Shown here piece by piece: positions 9,248 through 17,756 of a stretch of 47,515 nucleotides of DNA. Within the stretch, counting starts at the first letter, position 1. Each line of letters begins with the position of its first letter. Source of the DNA: Anaerolineae bacterium. GTDB lineage: Bacteria > Chloroflexota > Anaerolineae > 4572-78 > J111. The stretch spans positions 1 to 47,515 of the forward strand of contig JAJVIM010000038.1 of the NCBI GenBank assembly GCA_022071955.1, read 5' to 3'. Position numbers and translations under genes: made by a program. Under the pieces are notes generated by a model. That model was given only the letters and a program-made list of their open reading frames with translations. It had not been told where the DNA came from and searched no databases.

Positions 9248-9301
9248 TGTCAGCCCACACCTCTTGCCCCGGTGATTATTTCGCTTTTTTCCGACGAACC
9301 A

Positions 9302-9489
9302 GCCCAACGCCCCGTTTCAGCGGCGGCCCGATGGCTACCCGGCCAAAAGACAACTTCACTCCCGACACCACTTCACCGGCGAAAGCTACGCCGATTTTTC
9401 ACCCGGCTCGCCAGCCAAACCAACTCCAATCAAACATACACTCAACAAAAACCGTGCCTGGGCCGTCCGCTGCAAACGGCTTGTTAGGC
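9302..9489 (-). repeat. attC-like site, long type
   Basis: Outer boxes GCCCAAC (9302-9308) and GTTAGGC (9483-9489), with CGTTTCAGCGG-type arms. Confidence 0.85.
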
Positions 9490-10018
9490 AGGACAGCCAA
9501 CCCGATTGACCGACCGCCCCCGCCGATAAAATCCAGCAAACCCCGGCTCCACTGACCCGACTGCTCAACTCCGGTTATTTTTCGCAGCTTTGCCAACGGC
9601 GACTCCGCGGCCAACGCCGTTTTTTCCGGCCGCCGAACCCGCTTGCTCAAACGCGACCCCAGTACCGCCAAACCTGGCTACCCTGACCCGATTTTTTGTG
9701 CCCGGTTTTTTTTCGCCCGGTCAAAAACCAACTTCGACCCCGACGACATTTTTCCCACTCCCGGCTCCGAGTTTGCGGGTGGATGGGTTTGCGCCGCAAT
9801 CACCCCGACTGTTCGAGCGCGAACCGGCGCGGCGCATCGGCGGCTGGCCCAGCAATTGGGTTGTACTTCCGTTTCTGCCAGCGAACACAACTGCTGAAAA
9901 CGGGCGCGGCGCCTGCGCTGGTAAAAGCGCGGGCAGTGTGCCGCGCTGTTTGCGGCTGACTGCCCGCTCCCGACAAAATACGAATCCTCCGCGCCGTTTA
10001 CCTCGCCAAACGACTCCT
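9490..10018 (-). other. Gene-less GC-rich cassette body, family 1, copy 4
   Basis: Near-identical to the other family 1 bodies, with the conserved hairpin at 9929-9967. Confidence 0.65.
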
Positions 10019-10206
10019 GCCTAACGCCCCGTTTCAGCGGCGGCTCGATGGCTACCCGGCCAAAAGACGACTTCACACGCGACACCGCTTCACCAGCGAG
10101 AGCTCCGCCGATTTTACACCCGGCCCGCCAACCAAACCCGCCCCAATCGAACACACATTCAACAAAAACCGTGCCTGGGCCGTCCGCTGCAAACGGCTTG
10201 TTAGGC
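10019..10206 (-). repeat. attC-like site, long type
   Basis: Outer boxes GCCTAAC (10019-10025) and GTTAGGC (10200-10206), with CGTTTCAGCGG-type arms. This is the attC nearest the right-hand end of the array. Confidence 0.85.
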
Positions 10207-10734
10207 AGGACAGCCAACCCGATTGACCGACCGCCCCCGCCGATAAAATCCAGCAAACCCCGGCGACACTGACCCGACTGCTCAACTCCGGTTATTTTTC
10301 GCAACTTTGCCAACGGCGACTCCGCGGCCAACATCGTTCTTTCCGGTCGCCGCACCCGCTTGCTCAAACGCGAACTCAGTACCGCCAAAGCTGGTTACAC
10401 TGACCCGATTCTTCGTGCCCGGTTTTTTCGCGCCCGGTCAAAAACCAACTTAGGTCCCGACGACATTTTTCCCACACCGGCTCCGAGTTTGCGGGTGGAT
10501 GGGTTTTCGCCGCAATCACCCCGGCTGTTCGAGCGCGAACCGGCGCGGCGCTTCGGCGGCTGGCCCAGCAATTGAGCTGTACTTCCGTTCCCGCCAGCGA
10601 ACACCGCTGCTGAAAACGGGCGCGGCGCCCGCGTCTTGGCCAGCGCGGGCAGTGTGCCGCGCCGTTTGCGGCTGACTGCCCGCGCCCAACAAAATACGAA
10701 TCCTCCGAGCCGTTTACCGCCCCAAACGACTCCT
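10207..10734 (-). other. Gene-less GC-rich cassette body, family 1, copy 5
   Basis: By orientation this is the first cassette of the array. It carries the hairpin at 10645-10683 (loop GCCGTTT). A one-base deletion near 10481 relative to the other copies breaks the frame that is open in them, which supports a non-coding reading. Confidence 0.65.
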
Positions 10735-10741
10735 GCCTAAC
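10735..10741 (-). other. Right-hand end of the array, attI-like junction box
   Basis: A lone GCCTAAC (GTTAGGC on the minus strand) joins the last cassette to unrelated AT-rich DNA. This is where an attI site would be expected for minus-strand cassettes, yet no integrase gene lies beside it. Confidence 0.5.
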
Positions 10742-11260
10742 TTTGAATTAGAAGGAAACTGCTATATTTTATTATCAGGACTCCCGAATTTACTCTGTAT
10801 TTAGGAAACCGGCATAAATTATTATCGGGAATTTGATGGCGGAGTAAAGGTTACCCAACTGCGGTCTGTTGTTTTGCTGAGTATTTCAATCCGCAATCGA
10901 CCTTTTCTCCCGTGGTCAATAATAGCACATTTTTTGCATCAACAACACTGCCAATTGTCATTTTGTGGGGGTGACATCTGTCATTATTAAGCTGTAGCCG
11001 TTTGGAAGTTTGTGGGGTCAAATCGTTCCACAGGGAGGCTACACTCTGTTGCGTGTTGCGGTGTAGATTGAGGTTGTCAAAAAATCGGTTGAATTTACCC
11101 GACAGCTGTGATAAACTATTAGTACGCAACAACAATAACGCGTGGTGTACTTTGGGGCAGTTTTCCGACTGAATTTCGTGTTGTTATCCAAATTTAATCT
11201 TCGGCCAATTTGTTGGCCGGCCTAGTAATCTACAACAATTACATCAGCCGTTCAAAATGT
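10742..11260. other. Gap without a supported gene; spaced direct repeats
   Basis: Two 28-bp direct repeats (10753-10780 and 10803-10830, 22 of 28 identical) start exactly 50 bp apart beside the array end. A minus-strand frame at 10851-11135 (94 residues) has no recognisable domain and only composition to support it, so I do not call it a gene. Confidence 0.5.
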
Positions 11261-11263
11261 TAG

Positions 11264-11294
11264 AACTCCTCGGAGTATACCCGGGGAGTTTTTT
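11264..11294 (+). terminator. Terminator-like hairpin in the leader of the next gene
   Basis: AACTCCTCGG pairs with CCGGGGAGTT (10 bp with one G-T pair, 7-nt loop) followed by six T. It lies 50 bp before the start of the next plus-strand gene, so it either stops transcription from upstream or acts as a leader attenuator. Confidence 0.7.
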
Positions 11295-11343
11295 GTTTTG
11301 GCAAGTGGCAGTATTGGTTAATCAACTAAAAATGGAGGTTATG

Positions 11344-11835
11344 ATGTCAACTTTAACAAGTAAGCTGGCCCAACGGGATAGTTATCTGGATACATTGGGC
11401 GTACAATTGAATACCCTGGGCACCGAAATTGAGCATTTGCGGGCAGAAATGCGGCATATCAAACCGGCATCGCGTTACGAGTTTTTCCATCAGCTTCAGG
11501 CAGCCACCGATAAGCTGAAAGAGACTCAGGACCAGTACCGCAGTTTGAGCCTGTCTGGCCCGGACCATTGGGACGAGTTGAAAGCACAAATTGACGAGAG
11601 TTTTGCCGCTTTAAATCTGGAAATGCATCAAACCCGGCTGCTGGCCCGCAAACTCGAACACGGATCGCAGAGTTGGGCCAAGGGGATGAGCGAAGAAGAG
11701 GCCATCGACTCCGGGGGTTGGGTTGAAGGCTTTACCGAGGCCGACCTTGAGATTTCCAAAGGTTGGGCCGAAGGGCAGGCCGAAGAGCAGGACATCGAGT
11801 CGCGAGGCTGGAAAGAAGGATTTGCTAAAAAGTAG
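11344..11835 (+). CDS. Coiled-coil protein with 15-residue GW repeats
   Basis: The protein has about 163 residues. ATG at 11344 (or 11341) is favoured by GGAGG at 11334-11338. Residues 1-100 are predicted helical and coiled-coil-like (Leu-rich, many Glu/Gln/Lys). The last 54 residues are an exact 15-residue tandem repeat: SWAKG, GWVEG, GWAEG and GWKEG each open a unit, followed by acidic residues and a conserved Ser. No signal peptide is seen, so it is probably cytoplasmic. I do not recognise the family. The gene converges with the dehydratase and overlaps it by 11 bp. The upstream hairpin with a T run suggests regulated read-through. Confidence 0.7.
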   Translation: MSTLTSKLAQRDSYLDTLGVQLNTLGTEIEHLRAEMRHIKPASRYEFFHQLQAATDKLKETQDQYRSLSLSGPDHWDELKAQIDESFAALNLEMHQTRLLARKLEHGSQSWAKGMSEEEAIDSGGWVEGFTEADLEISKGWAEGQAEEQDIESRGWKEGFAKK

Positions 11836-12790
11836 CTTCGTTCAGAATAGCAGCCAACAGGCGGGTATCGATGTTTGACCCGGTCACCACGCACACAACC
11901 GTTTGGCCGGCAAACTGCTGCGGTTCGGTGAGCAACGGGCAAATGGCAATAGCCCCGGAGGCTTCGGCCACCAGTTGGTGTTGGTCAACCAGGGTGGCGA
12001 TGGCCCGGCGCAGGTGCGCCTCGCTGAATAACAAAATATCGTCTATCAGGGTGCGGGCAATGTAAAACGGATGGGCTCCAAAGCCGCCGGCCAGCCCATC
12101 GGCAATGGTGGGCGCGTGGTCGTAGGGGTCGATGGGCAGGTTTTGCTCAAACGAGAGCTTGGCTGCCGGCGAGGCTGCCGGCTGCACGCCAACCACCCGG
12201 CAGCCCGGATTTATCCCTTTTACAGCCACAGCAATACCCGCCACCAATCCGCCGCCGCCAGTTGGCACAATCACCGCATCGGCCTGCGGCAGGGCGGTGA
12301 TAATTTCCAGCCCGCACGTACCCGCCCCGGCAATCACCTGCGGGTCGTCGTAGGCCGAGATGTAAGTTGCGCCGCTTTGCCGGGCAAATTCTTCGGCGGC
12401 CTGGTGAGCGTCTTCGTAGGTTTGGCCTGCCTGTTTTAATTGGATGGGGAAACGGCGCAGCTTGGCCACTTTGGCTGTAGGCGCGCTCTGCGGCACAAAA
12501 ACAGTGGCGTTGGTCAGCCCCAGTTTTTGGGCGGCAAACGCCACACCCAGCCCGTGGTTGCCGGCGCTGGCGGTAACCACGCCGGTCTGTTTTGCCTGCC
12601 CGGCCAAAGCCATCAACTTGTGCAACGCGCCGCGCACTTTAAAGCTGCCGGTTGGTTGGCACACCTCTAATTTTAGCCAAACATTAACTCCGCTTTGCTC
12701 GCTGAGCGCCTGGCTGAATATTAGCGGCGTTGGGGTGATAAACGGAGACAGGTGCTGCTGCGCCCGGACAATATCGTGCAGTTTTAGCAT
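11825..12790 (-). CDS. Threonine/serine dehydratase, PLP-dependent, short form
   Basis: This 321-residue fold-type II PLP enzyme removes ammonia from L-threonine (to 2-oxobutanoate) or L-serine (to pyruvate) in the cytoplasm. The PLP lysine is in GSFKVRGALHKL (Lys51), the substrate loop is SAGNHGLGVA and the phosphate-binding Gly loop is PTGGGGLVAG. There is no C-terminal regulatory ACT domain, so it resembles the catabolic TdcB form rather than biosynthetic IlvA. A related dehydratase or racemase of the same fold is possible. ATG 12790 follows a GAGG site. It diverges from the sensor kinase gene and its 3' end overlaps the GW-repeat gene. Confidence 0.85.
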   Translation of the reverse strand: MLKLHDIVRAQQHLSPFITPTPLIFSQALSEQSGVNVWLKLEVCQPTGSFKVRGALHKLMALAGQAKQTGVVTASAGNHGLGVAFAAQKLGLTNATVFVPQSAPTAKVAKLRRFPIQLKQAGQTYEDAHQAAEEFARQSGATYISAYDDPQVIAGAGTCGLEIITALPQADAVIVPTGGGGLVAGIAVAVKGINPGCRVVGVQPAASPAAKLSFEQNLPIDPYDHAPTIADGLAGGFGAHPFYIARTLIDDILLFSEAHLRRAIATLVDQHQLVAEASGAIAICPLLTEPQQFAGQTVVCVVTGSNIDTRLLAAILNEATF

Positions 12791-12865
12791 GGGTCTGGCC
12801 TCGCAAATTTTGGCTATTGTAGCACAGTCCTCTGTACTTTGGTACTTCCCCCCACCAAAAGCCCA

Positions 12866-12894
12866 TTGTTCAACCTCGGTCCGTTTGTTATACT
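12866..12894 (+). promoter_or_regulatory. Sigma70-type promoter of the sensor kinase gene
   Basis: TTGTTC (12866-12871), a 17-bp spacer and TATACT (12889-12894) lie 65 bp before the ATG at 12959. Confidence 0.6.
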
Positions 12895-12958
12895 GAAATG
12901 GTCAGGCAGATTTTCTGGCTGCGCACATTACCACAAACATTACGGGTTGGCAGCACCA

Positions 12959-15280
12959 ATGCAAGCTCTCCTTTTAGCCACAAATTTATTTGCACTGACG
13001 GCGCTGCTGGTCGGTTTGAATAACTTCTCCAAAGATTCACAAAGCTGGCGGCTGCTGCCGTTGTTTCTGTTAGTGGCAACGCGGGCAGTAATGGTGATTG
13101 TTTCCTTCAACGCGCCGGCGGGCCAGTCAGGGATTATTCCGGCCCTGGATGTTTTTAGCGTGTTTTGTATAATTTGGGCGCTGATGCCGAACCCGGCTCA
13201 GATACGCCCTGTTTTTTTGTGGACCGGCACTCTGGCCGGCGGTATTTTAGCGCTGCTGCCGGCCTTGCCCGGTTGGCCGGCGCCGTTTCAACTGCACAGC
13301 ATCATTATTTTGGTGGCAGGCGCGTGGTTTATTGTATCGAGCCTGCCCCGGTTTAACTGGCTCTGCCTGCTAGCCCCGTTGGCGCTGCTGCTGGCCAATT
13401 TTCTGGCGCTGCTGCAATTAACCGGTTTTTGGGGGTTGATTACGCTGCTGGCCTACGCCCTTTTGATTGCCAGCCTGCATTGGGAAGGGATGCAGATATA
13501 TCGCGGCCGCCAGGTGGAATCCGAAGCGACCGCCCGGCAGGCCGTCCATTTGAGCCGGGAGCGACAGCGCCTGCTCGATGTTGGGCGCATCATCAGCGCT
13601 ATCCCCAGCCTGAGCCAATCGATGAGCCACGTGGCCCGCTGCATGGCTACCGTTACCCGCGCCGATCAGGCGGCTTTGTTGGTGATCGATGCGCTGGATG
13701 CCAGCCGCTTTTATCTGGCGGCCGTTTACAGCCCGGAACGTCCCATCACACTGGTGGGCCGTTACCAGCAGCGATTGCCGCTGGCCGATTTCAAACTGCT
13801 CGGTTTGGCCCTGTCCGCCGACTCGCCGGCGCTGTTTGCGCCCCAGTCTAACCCGGCAGAGCTGGCCGAGGTGTACACTCTTTGGTTTGAAGACCGGATT
13901 GGTCCCGCCTATTTGCAGCCGTTATTGATGAATGGCCGGCCGGTTGGGTTGCTGCTGCTGGGGAATCCGGTCACCCAAGACAGGATTCAGCCCAATGATA
14001 TGGCCCTGTGCCGGCATCTGGCCCCGCAACTGGCGGCGCTGGTTGAAGCTTATCGTTATTACGGTGAAGGCGATCCGCATCCCCCCGTGCTTGCGGTGGC
14101 GCCTCAGCCCGAGCCGGCGCTGGTTGGGGCGGCAGTGGCCGAGGCTAACGCCCCGCGCCCCCGGCTTAACAAACCTGCGCCGCGGCCCGGGCCGCCGGCT
14201 TTGCCGGCTGAGCCTGTGACGGGCACATTCGATCACATGGCCATTTTTGAAGCCATCCACGAAGGGGTGGTCGTTAGCGACGCCACCGGCCGGGTGCGAT
14301 TGGTTAACCGGGCGGCCGAGCGCATTTTGGGCCGTTCGCGGCGGGAGCTGCTGGGCCAACCCATCAGTTCGGTATACGGCCAGATTGATTCTGCCGAGTC
14401 AATTGAAGACCTGGCGACAGCCTTTTCACGCCGCAACAAGCCGCTGCCCACCTTTGCCCAGTACGACGACCGCTTTGTGCAGGGGCAGCTTGTGCCCTGG
14501 CGCAACAACAACAACGAGTGGCTGGGAATTATCGCCATTTTTAAAGACGTTACCCCCAACGTTAAGGCCGACGAAGCGCGCAACAATTTTATCACCGCCC
14601 TCTCCCGCGAGCTGCGCGCCCCGCTAACCACCATCAAAGGCTATTCCGAGCTTATTTTGCGGGGGTCGATTGATGATTACACCCCGGACCAACTGCATAT
14701 CCAACAAATTATGCACAGCAGTGTCGATAGAATTGTAGCCGTGCTTGACAACGCCATCCAACTGGGCGCGCAAAACAAAAACAAAATTGTGCCGCACTTT
14801 GCCCAGGTCGATGTGATGGCGGTGATCGATGAGGCGCTGCAAAAGATGGCCTCGCTGGCCCACCTGCAAGAAGTAACCCTGACCAAAGAAACCAAATCCG
14901 AACTGCCGCCAATCATCGCCGACCGCGCCCATTTGCTGCGCATTTTGGAAAACCTGCTGGAAAACGCCTGCCTGTACACGCCGCCGGGCGGTTATGTTTC
15001 GGTGCGAGCCTGGGTGCAGCACGAGCGCGCCGATAGCGCCCTCCAGCCGGAGCTGGTGCTGATGGTGGCCGACAACGGCGTGGGCATCCCCACCACGGAG
15101 CAGCGCCGGATTTTTGAGCCGTTTTACCAGATTCCCGGCGCGCTGGAAGCGCGGGGCATGGGCATGGGGCTTACTGTGGTAAAAGAACTGGTTGAAGGGC
15201 ACAAAGGCCGGGTTTGGGTAGAGAGCGTCGTCAACGAAGGTTCTGTGTTTCAGGTGGCGTTACCCCTCACCCAGGATTAA
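12959..15280 (+). CDS. Membrane sensor kinase lacking the phospho-acceptor His
   Basis: The protein has about 773 residues from ATG 12959, chosen because the preferred promoter lies just upstream and the extra 40 upstream residues look non-coding. About seven membrane helices fill residues 1-180. A GAF domain (about 205-370), a Pro/Ala-rich linker, a PAS domain (about 435-540), a HisKA-type dimer segment and a HATPase domain follow. The HATPase boxes are intact (ENLLENAC, VADNGVGIP, GMGMGLTVV). In the dimer segment the usual SHELR is SRELR: codon CGC puts Arg550 where the phosphorylated His should be. Autophosphorylation in the normal way is therefore unlikely. It may work as a phosphatase, a sensor partner of another kinase, or by ATP binding alone. 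The response regulator gene follows 67 bp downstream. Confidence 0.85.
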   Translation: MQALLLATNLFALTALLVGLNNFSKDSQSWRLLPLFLLVATRAVMVIVSFNAPAGQSGIIPALDVFSVFCIIWALMPNPAQIRPVFLWTGTLAGGILALLPALPGWPAPFQLHSIIILVAGAWFIVSSLPRFNWLCLLAPLALLLANFLALLQLTGFWGLITLLAYALLIASLHWEGMQIYRGRQVESEATARQAVHLSRERQRLLDVGRIISAIPSLSQSMSHVARCMATVTRADQAALLVIDALDASRFYLAAVYSPERPITLVGRYQQRLPLADFKLLGLALSADSPALFAPQSNPAELAEVYTLWFEDRIGPAYLQPLLMNGRPVGLLLLGNPVTQDRIQPNDMALCRHLAPQLAALVEAYRYYGEGDPHPPVLAVAPQPEPALVGAAVAEANAPRPRLNKPAPRPGPPALPAEPVTGTFDHMAIFEAIHEGVVVSDATGRVRLVNRAAERILGRSRRELLGQPISSVYGQIDSAESIEDLATAFSRRNKPLPTFAQYDDRFVQGQLVPWRNNNNEWLGIIAIFKDVTPNVKADEARNNFITALSRELRAPLTTIKGYSELILRGSIDDYTPDQLHIQQIMHSSVDRIVAVLDNAIQLGAQNKNKIVPHFAQVDVMAVIDEALQKMASLAHLQEVTLTKETKSELPPIIADRAHLLRILENLLENACLYTPPGGYVSVRAWVQHERADSALQPELVLMVADNGVGIPTTEQRRIFEPFYQIPGALEARGMGMGLTVVKELVEGHKGRVWVESVVNEGSVFQVALPLTQD

Positions 15281-15347
15281 CCTACCTCCACTTTTGACGA
15301 TACCCCCCCGCTGTCATTATAATTCAACCATCATTGGAGAAAGATTG

Positions 15348-16037
15348 ATGGTAGATACTGATAAAAAGACGATTCTTATTGTAGAAGACGATCAGACTCT
15401 ACGGCAGACTCTGGCTTACAACCTGACCAAAGAAGGCTACGAGATTTTAACCGCCAACAATGGGCCGGAAGGCCTGGAATCGGCGCGGGCGCAAATCCCG
15501 GATTTGATTGTGCTGGATGTAATGCTGCCCGATCTGGATGGGCTGTCGGTGTGCCGCATTTTGCGGCGGGAAATGGAAGTGCCCATCATCATGCTCACGG
15601 CCCGTTCCAGCGAGGTGGACAAAATCATAGGGCTTGATTCCGGCGCGGACGATTACATTACCAAGCCCTTCAGTTTGGGCGAACTGCTGGCCCGGGTGCG
15701 GGCCGCCCTGCGCCGCCAGCCCAAACCCGCCACTCCCAAACTCATCCAATCGGGTGATTTACAGCTCGATGCGGTTTCGCGCAAGGTGTATAAGGGGCAG
15801 GAGGAACTCAACCTGAGCTACAAAGAGTTTGACCTGCTGGCCGAGTTGATGCGCAACCAGGGGGTGGTGCTGTCTCGGGATTTGCTGCTAACCAAAGTGT
15901 GGGGCTACGATTACTACGGCGAATCGCGCACGGTTGATGTGCATATTCGCTGGCTGCGGGAGAAGATCGAAGAAAACCCGTCCAAGCCCAAACGGATTAC
16001 CACCATTCGGAGCGTGGGCTATCGCTTTGAGGATTAA
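15348..16037 (+). CDS. PhoB/OmpR-type response regulator 1
   Basis: The protein has 229 residues from ATG 15348, which follows TTGGAGAAAG. The receiver domain has the acidic pair (VEDD), the phosphorylated Asp in LIVLDVMLP, the Thr of MLTAR and the Lys of ITKPF, so it should accept phosphate. The C-terminal winged helix (SYKEFDLLAELM to VGYRFED) binds DNA like PhoB/OmpR. It follows the His-less kinase, so its phosphate may come from another kinase such as the PhoR-like protein at 34875. It is closely similar to the regulator at 24075 and shares VDVHIRWLREKIEENPSKP with it, so both may read the same sites. Confidence 0.9.
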   Translation: MVDTDKKTILIVEDDQTLRQTLAYNLTKEGYEILTANNGPEGLESARAQIPDLIVLDVMLPDLDGLSVCRILRREMEVPIIMLTARSSEVDKIIGLDSGADDYITKPFSLGELLARVRAALRRQPKPATPKLIQSGDLQLDAVSRKVYKGQEELNLSYKEFDLLAELMRNQGVVLSRDLLLTKVWGYDYYGESRTVDVHIRWLREKIEENPSKPKRITTIRSVGYRFED

Positions 16038-16057
16038 ACGAATAGCGAAGGTAACTT

Positions 16058-16165
16058 ACTCAGCCGTCATGCCCGAATGTCTTTATCGGGCATCCACTGA
16101 AGGCCAAAACGGTGGATTCCCGCTAAAAACACGCGGGAATGACATCCAGAATGGTGCGGCTGAGT
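16058..16165. repeat. Short intergenic element with inverted ends
   Basis: ACTCAGCCG (16058-16066) and CGGCTGAGT (16157-16165) are perfect 9-bp inverted ends. A second near-perfect pair lies inside (TCATGCCCG with CGGGAATGA), plus two internal hairpins. This is the usual look of small dispersed palindromic or MITE-like repeats. Confidence 0.6.
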
Positions 16166-16183
16166 AGTTGCTAGCGAAGAATG

Positions 16184-16219
16184 AAAAAAAGCGCAAAGGC
16201 TTATCCCTTGCGCTTTTTT
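16184..16219. terminator. Bidirectional terminator between regulator 1 and phoU
   Basis: AAAAAAAGCGCAA and TTGCGCTTTTTT form a hairpin with A and T runs on both sides. It can end the plus-strand kinase-regulator unit and the minus-strand pst operon. Confidence 0.85.
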
Positions 16220-16240
16220 GTTGTTTGGTGGGGGATGGGG

Positions 16241-16915
16241 TTACTGGTTATCCACATTGGTTTCGTGCAGGCTGCCGGTTACCATGTAAACCACGCGCTC
16301 GGCGATATTGGTAGCCAGATCGCCAAACCGCTCCAGTTCACGGGCCGAACGCAGCACCTCGTAGCAGGCTTCAACGTGGTGGGTGTCTTTGGCGTGGGCC
16401 ATATGTTCCATAATTTGGGTGAACACCTGAGCGTACAACCGGTCAACTTCATCATCCTGCTTGGACACAGCTTCGGCCAGATCGGCGTTGTGGTGAGCGT
16501 AAGCGGTCATGGCCTGGCGCAGCATCTGGCTGACCATGCTGCCCATTTGCCGCAACTCGGCCGGGCGCGGGCTGTCCGGGTGTTGCAGCATGTGGGGGAT
16601 AACTTTGGCAATGCCTTTGGCCTGGTCGCCCATGCGCTCAATATCAACAATCATATTCATCGCGGCGATGATACTGCGCAGGTCGCGCGCGGCCGGCTGC
16701 TGGGTAACAATGAGCGTGGTGCACTTGTTTTCCAGATCAAACCGGGTTTGGTTAACCTGCTTGTCGGCTAGCTGAACCTGTTTGGCCAAACTCACATCCA
16801 GAGTTTCCAGCGCGCGCAGAGCCAATTTTAGTTCGTCGTCAACCATATCTCCCATTTTTAAGATGTCGGCCCGGAGTTCGTTCAATTCTCTTTCAAATCG
16901 TTCCCGCATTACCAT
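16241..16915 (-). CDS. phoU: PhoU phosphate-signalling protein 1
   Basis: This 224-residue all-helical protein has two PhoU repeats. The metal-binding motifs appear as IERMGDQAKGIAK in the first half and ELERFGDLATNIAE in the second. PhoU couples the Pst transporter to the PhoR kinase so that the Pho regulon is off when phosphate is plentiful. It is last in the minus-strand pst operon, 85 bp after pstB. GGGAGAAA precedes ATG 16915, and a second ATG six bases downstream is possible. Confidence 0.93.
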   Translation of the reverse strand: MVMRERFERELNELRADILKMGDMVDDELKLALRALETLDVSLAKQVQLADKQVNQTRFDLENKCTTLIVTQQPAARDLRSIIAAMNMIVDIERMGDQAKGIAKVIPHMLQHPDSPRPAELRQMGSMVSQMLRQAMTAYAHHNADLAEAVSKQDDEVDRLYAQVFTQIMEHMAHAKDTHHVEACYEVLRSARELERFGDLATNIAERVVYMVTGSLHETNVDNQ

Positions 16916-17000
16916 AAAAAAATTTCTCCCTTGTCTTTAATAAATTATCCCTCAACCATTGCTTGATGGTTTGCGGGACGGCCAGACCGTTGGCGTTGGT

Positions 17001-17756
17001 TTAACCACGCCGGCCGGTAATGTAAGATTCGGTTAACTCTTCGCGGGGGTTGCTGAATAATTCTTTGGTCAGGTTAAATTCAACCAACCGCCCCAACCAG
17101 AAAAAGCCGGTCCAGTGCGATGCCCGCGCCGCTTGCTGCATGTTGTGGGTAACAATCACAATTGTGTATTCTTTGGCCAGCTCGCGCATTAATTCTTCTA
17201 CGCGGAGGGTAGCCACCGGATCCAGCGCCGAGCACGGCTCATCCATCAAAATTACTTCGGGTTTTACGGCGATGGTGCGGGCAATGCACAGCCGCTGCTG
17301 CTGGCCGGGATTCAGCTCAAGGGCCGGGTCATCCAATCGATGTTTGACTTCGTCCCATAGCGCGGCGTGTTCCAGGCTGTCGCGGACCATTTCATTCAGT
17401 TTTTGGTGTTTGGCCATGCCCAGTACCCGCGGGCCAAAAGCCACGTTATCAAAAATGCTCTGCGGAAACGGATTGGGCCGCTGAAAGACCATGCCAACAC
17501 GTTGCCGTAATTCTACCACATCCACGTCCGAGTCGTAAATGTTTTTGCCATCCATTGTGATCTGGCCTTCAACCCGGGTTTTGGCAATAGTGTCGTTCAT
17601 CCGGTTGAGCGAGCGCAAAAACGTGGATTTACCGCAACCCGAAGGGCCAATCAGCGCCGTGATCTGGTTTTGCGGGATGGGCAGGTTCAGATCGATAAGC
17701 GCCTGAAAATCACCGTAGAAAAAACTAAAGTTGCTAACCTCAATTTTGTTTTGCAT
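17001..17756 (-). CDS. pstB: PstB-type phosphate transporter ATPase with altered signature motif
   Basis: This 251-residue ABC ATPase of the phosphate importer sits on the inner face of the membrane under PstA and PstC. Walker A (GPSGCGKST, 37-45), Q-loop Gln92 (MVFQRPNPFP), Walker B with catalytic Glu (VILMDE, Glu173) and switch His204 are intact. The ABC signature, usually LSGGQQQR, is LNPGQQQR (148-155), replacing the Ser and first Gly that contact the nucleotide bound by the partner subunit. The neighbouring PstB has the opposite pattern: good signature, poor catalytic residues. This fits an obligate heterodimer with one working site. Its start overlaps the stop of the upstream pstB by one base. 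Confidence 0.93.
   Translation of the reverse strand: MQNKIEVSNFSFFYGDFQALIDLNLPIPQNQITALIGPSGCGKSTFLRSLNRMNDTIAKTRVEGQITMDGKNIYDSDVDVVELRQRVGMVFQRPNPFPQSIFDNVAFGPRVLGMAKHQKLNEMVRDSLEHAALWDEVKHRLDDPALELNPGQQQRLCIARTIAVKPEVILMDEPCSALDPVATLRVEELMRELAKEYTIVIVTHNMQQAARASHWTGFFWLGRLVEFNLTKELFSNPREELTESYITGRRG

Larger units (their letters stand above)
8620..9301 (-). other. Cassette body with tandem-repeat arrays, no clear gene
   Basis: About 680 bp unlike the two gene-less families. The first half is GC-rich without a credible gene. The second half holds two 21-bp tandem arrays (listed separately). Both strands are open through the first array, as 7-residue repeats, but neither gives a convincing start or a known protein. 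Confidence 0.5.

Noticed and set aside
10851..11135. 94-residue minus-strand frame next to the array end
   Set aside because: No domain, no ribosome site and no homologous copy in the window. It is not the missing integrase.
16181..16771. Plus-strand frames opposite phoU, the pst genes and the Gld operon
   Set aside because: They are antisense shadows of well-recognised genes, without their own ribosome sites or domains.
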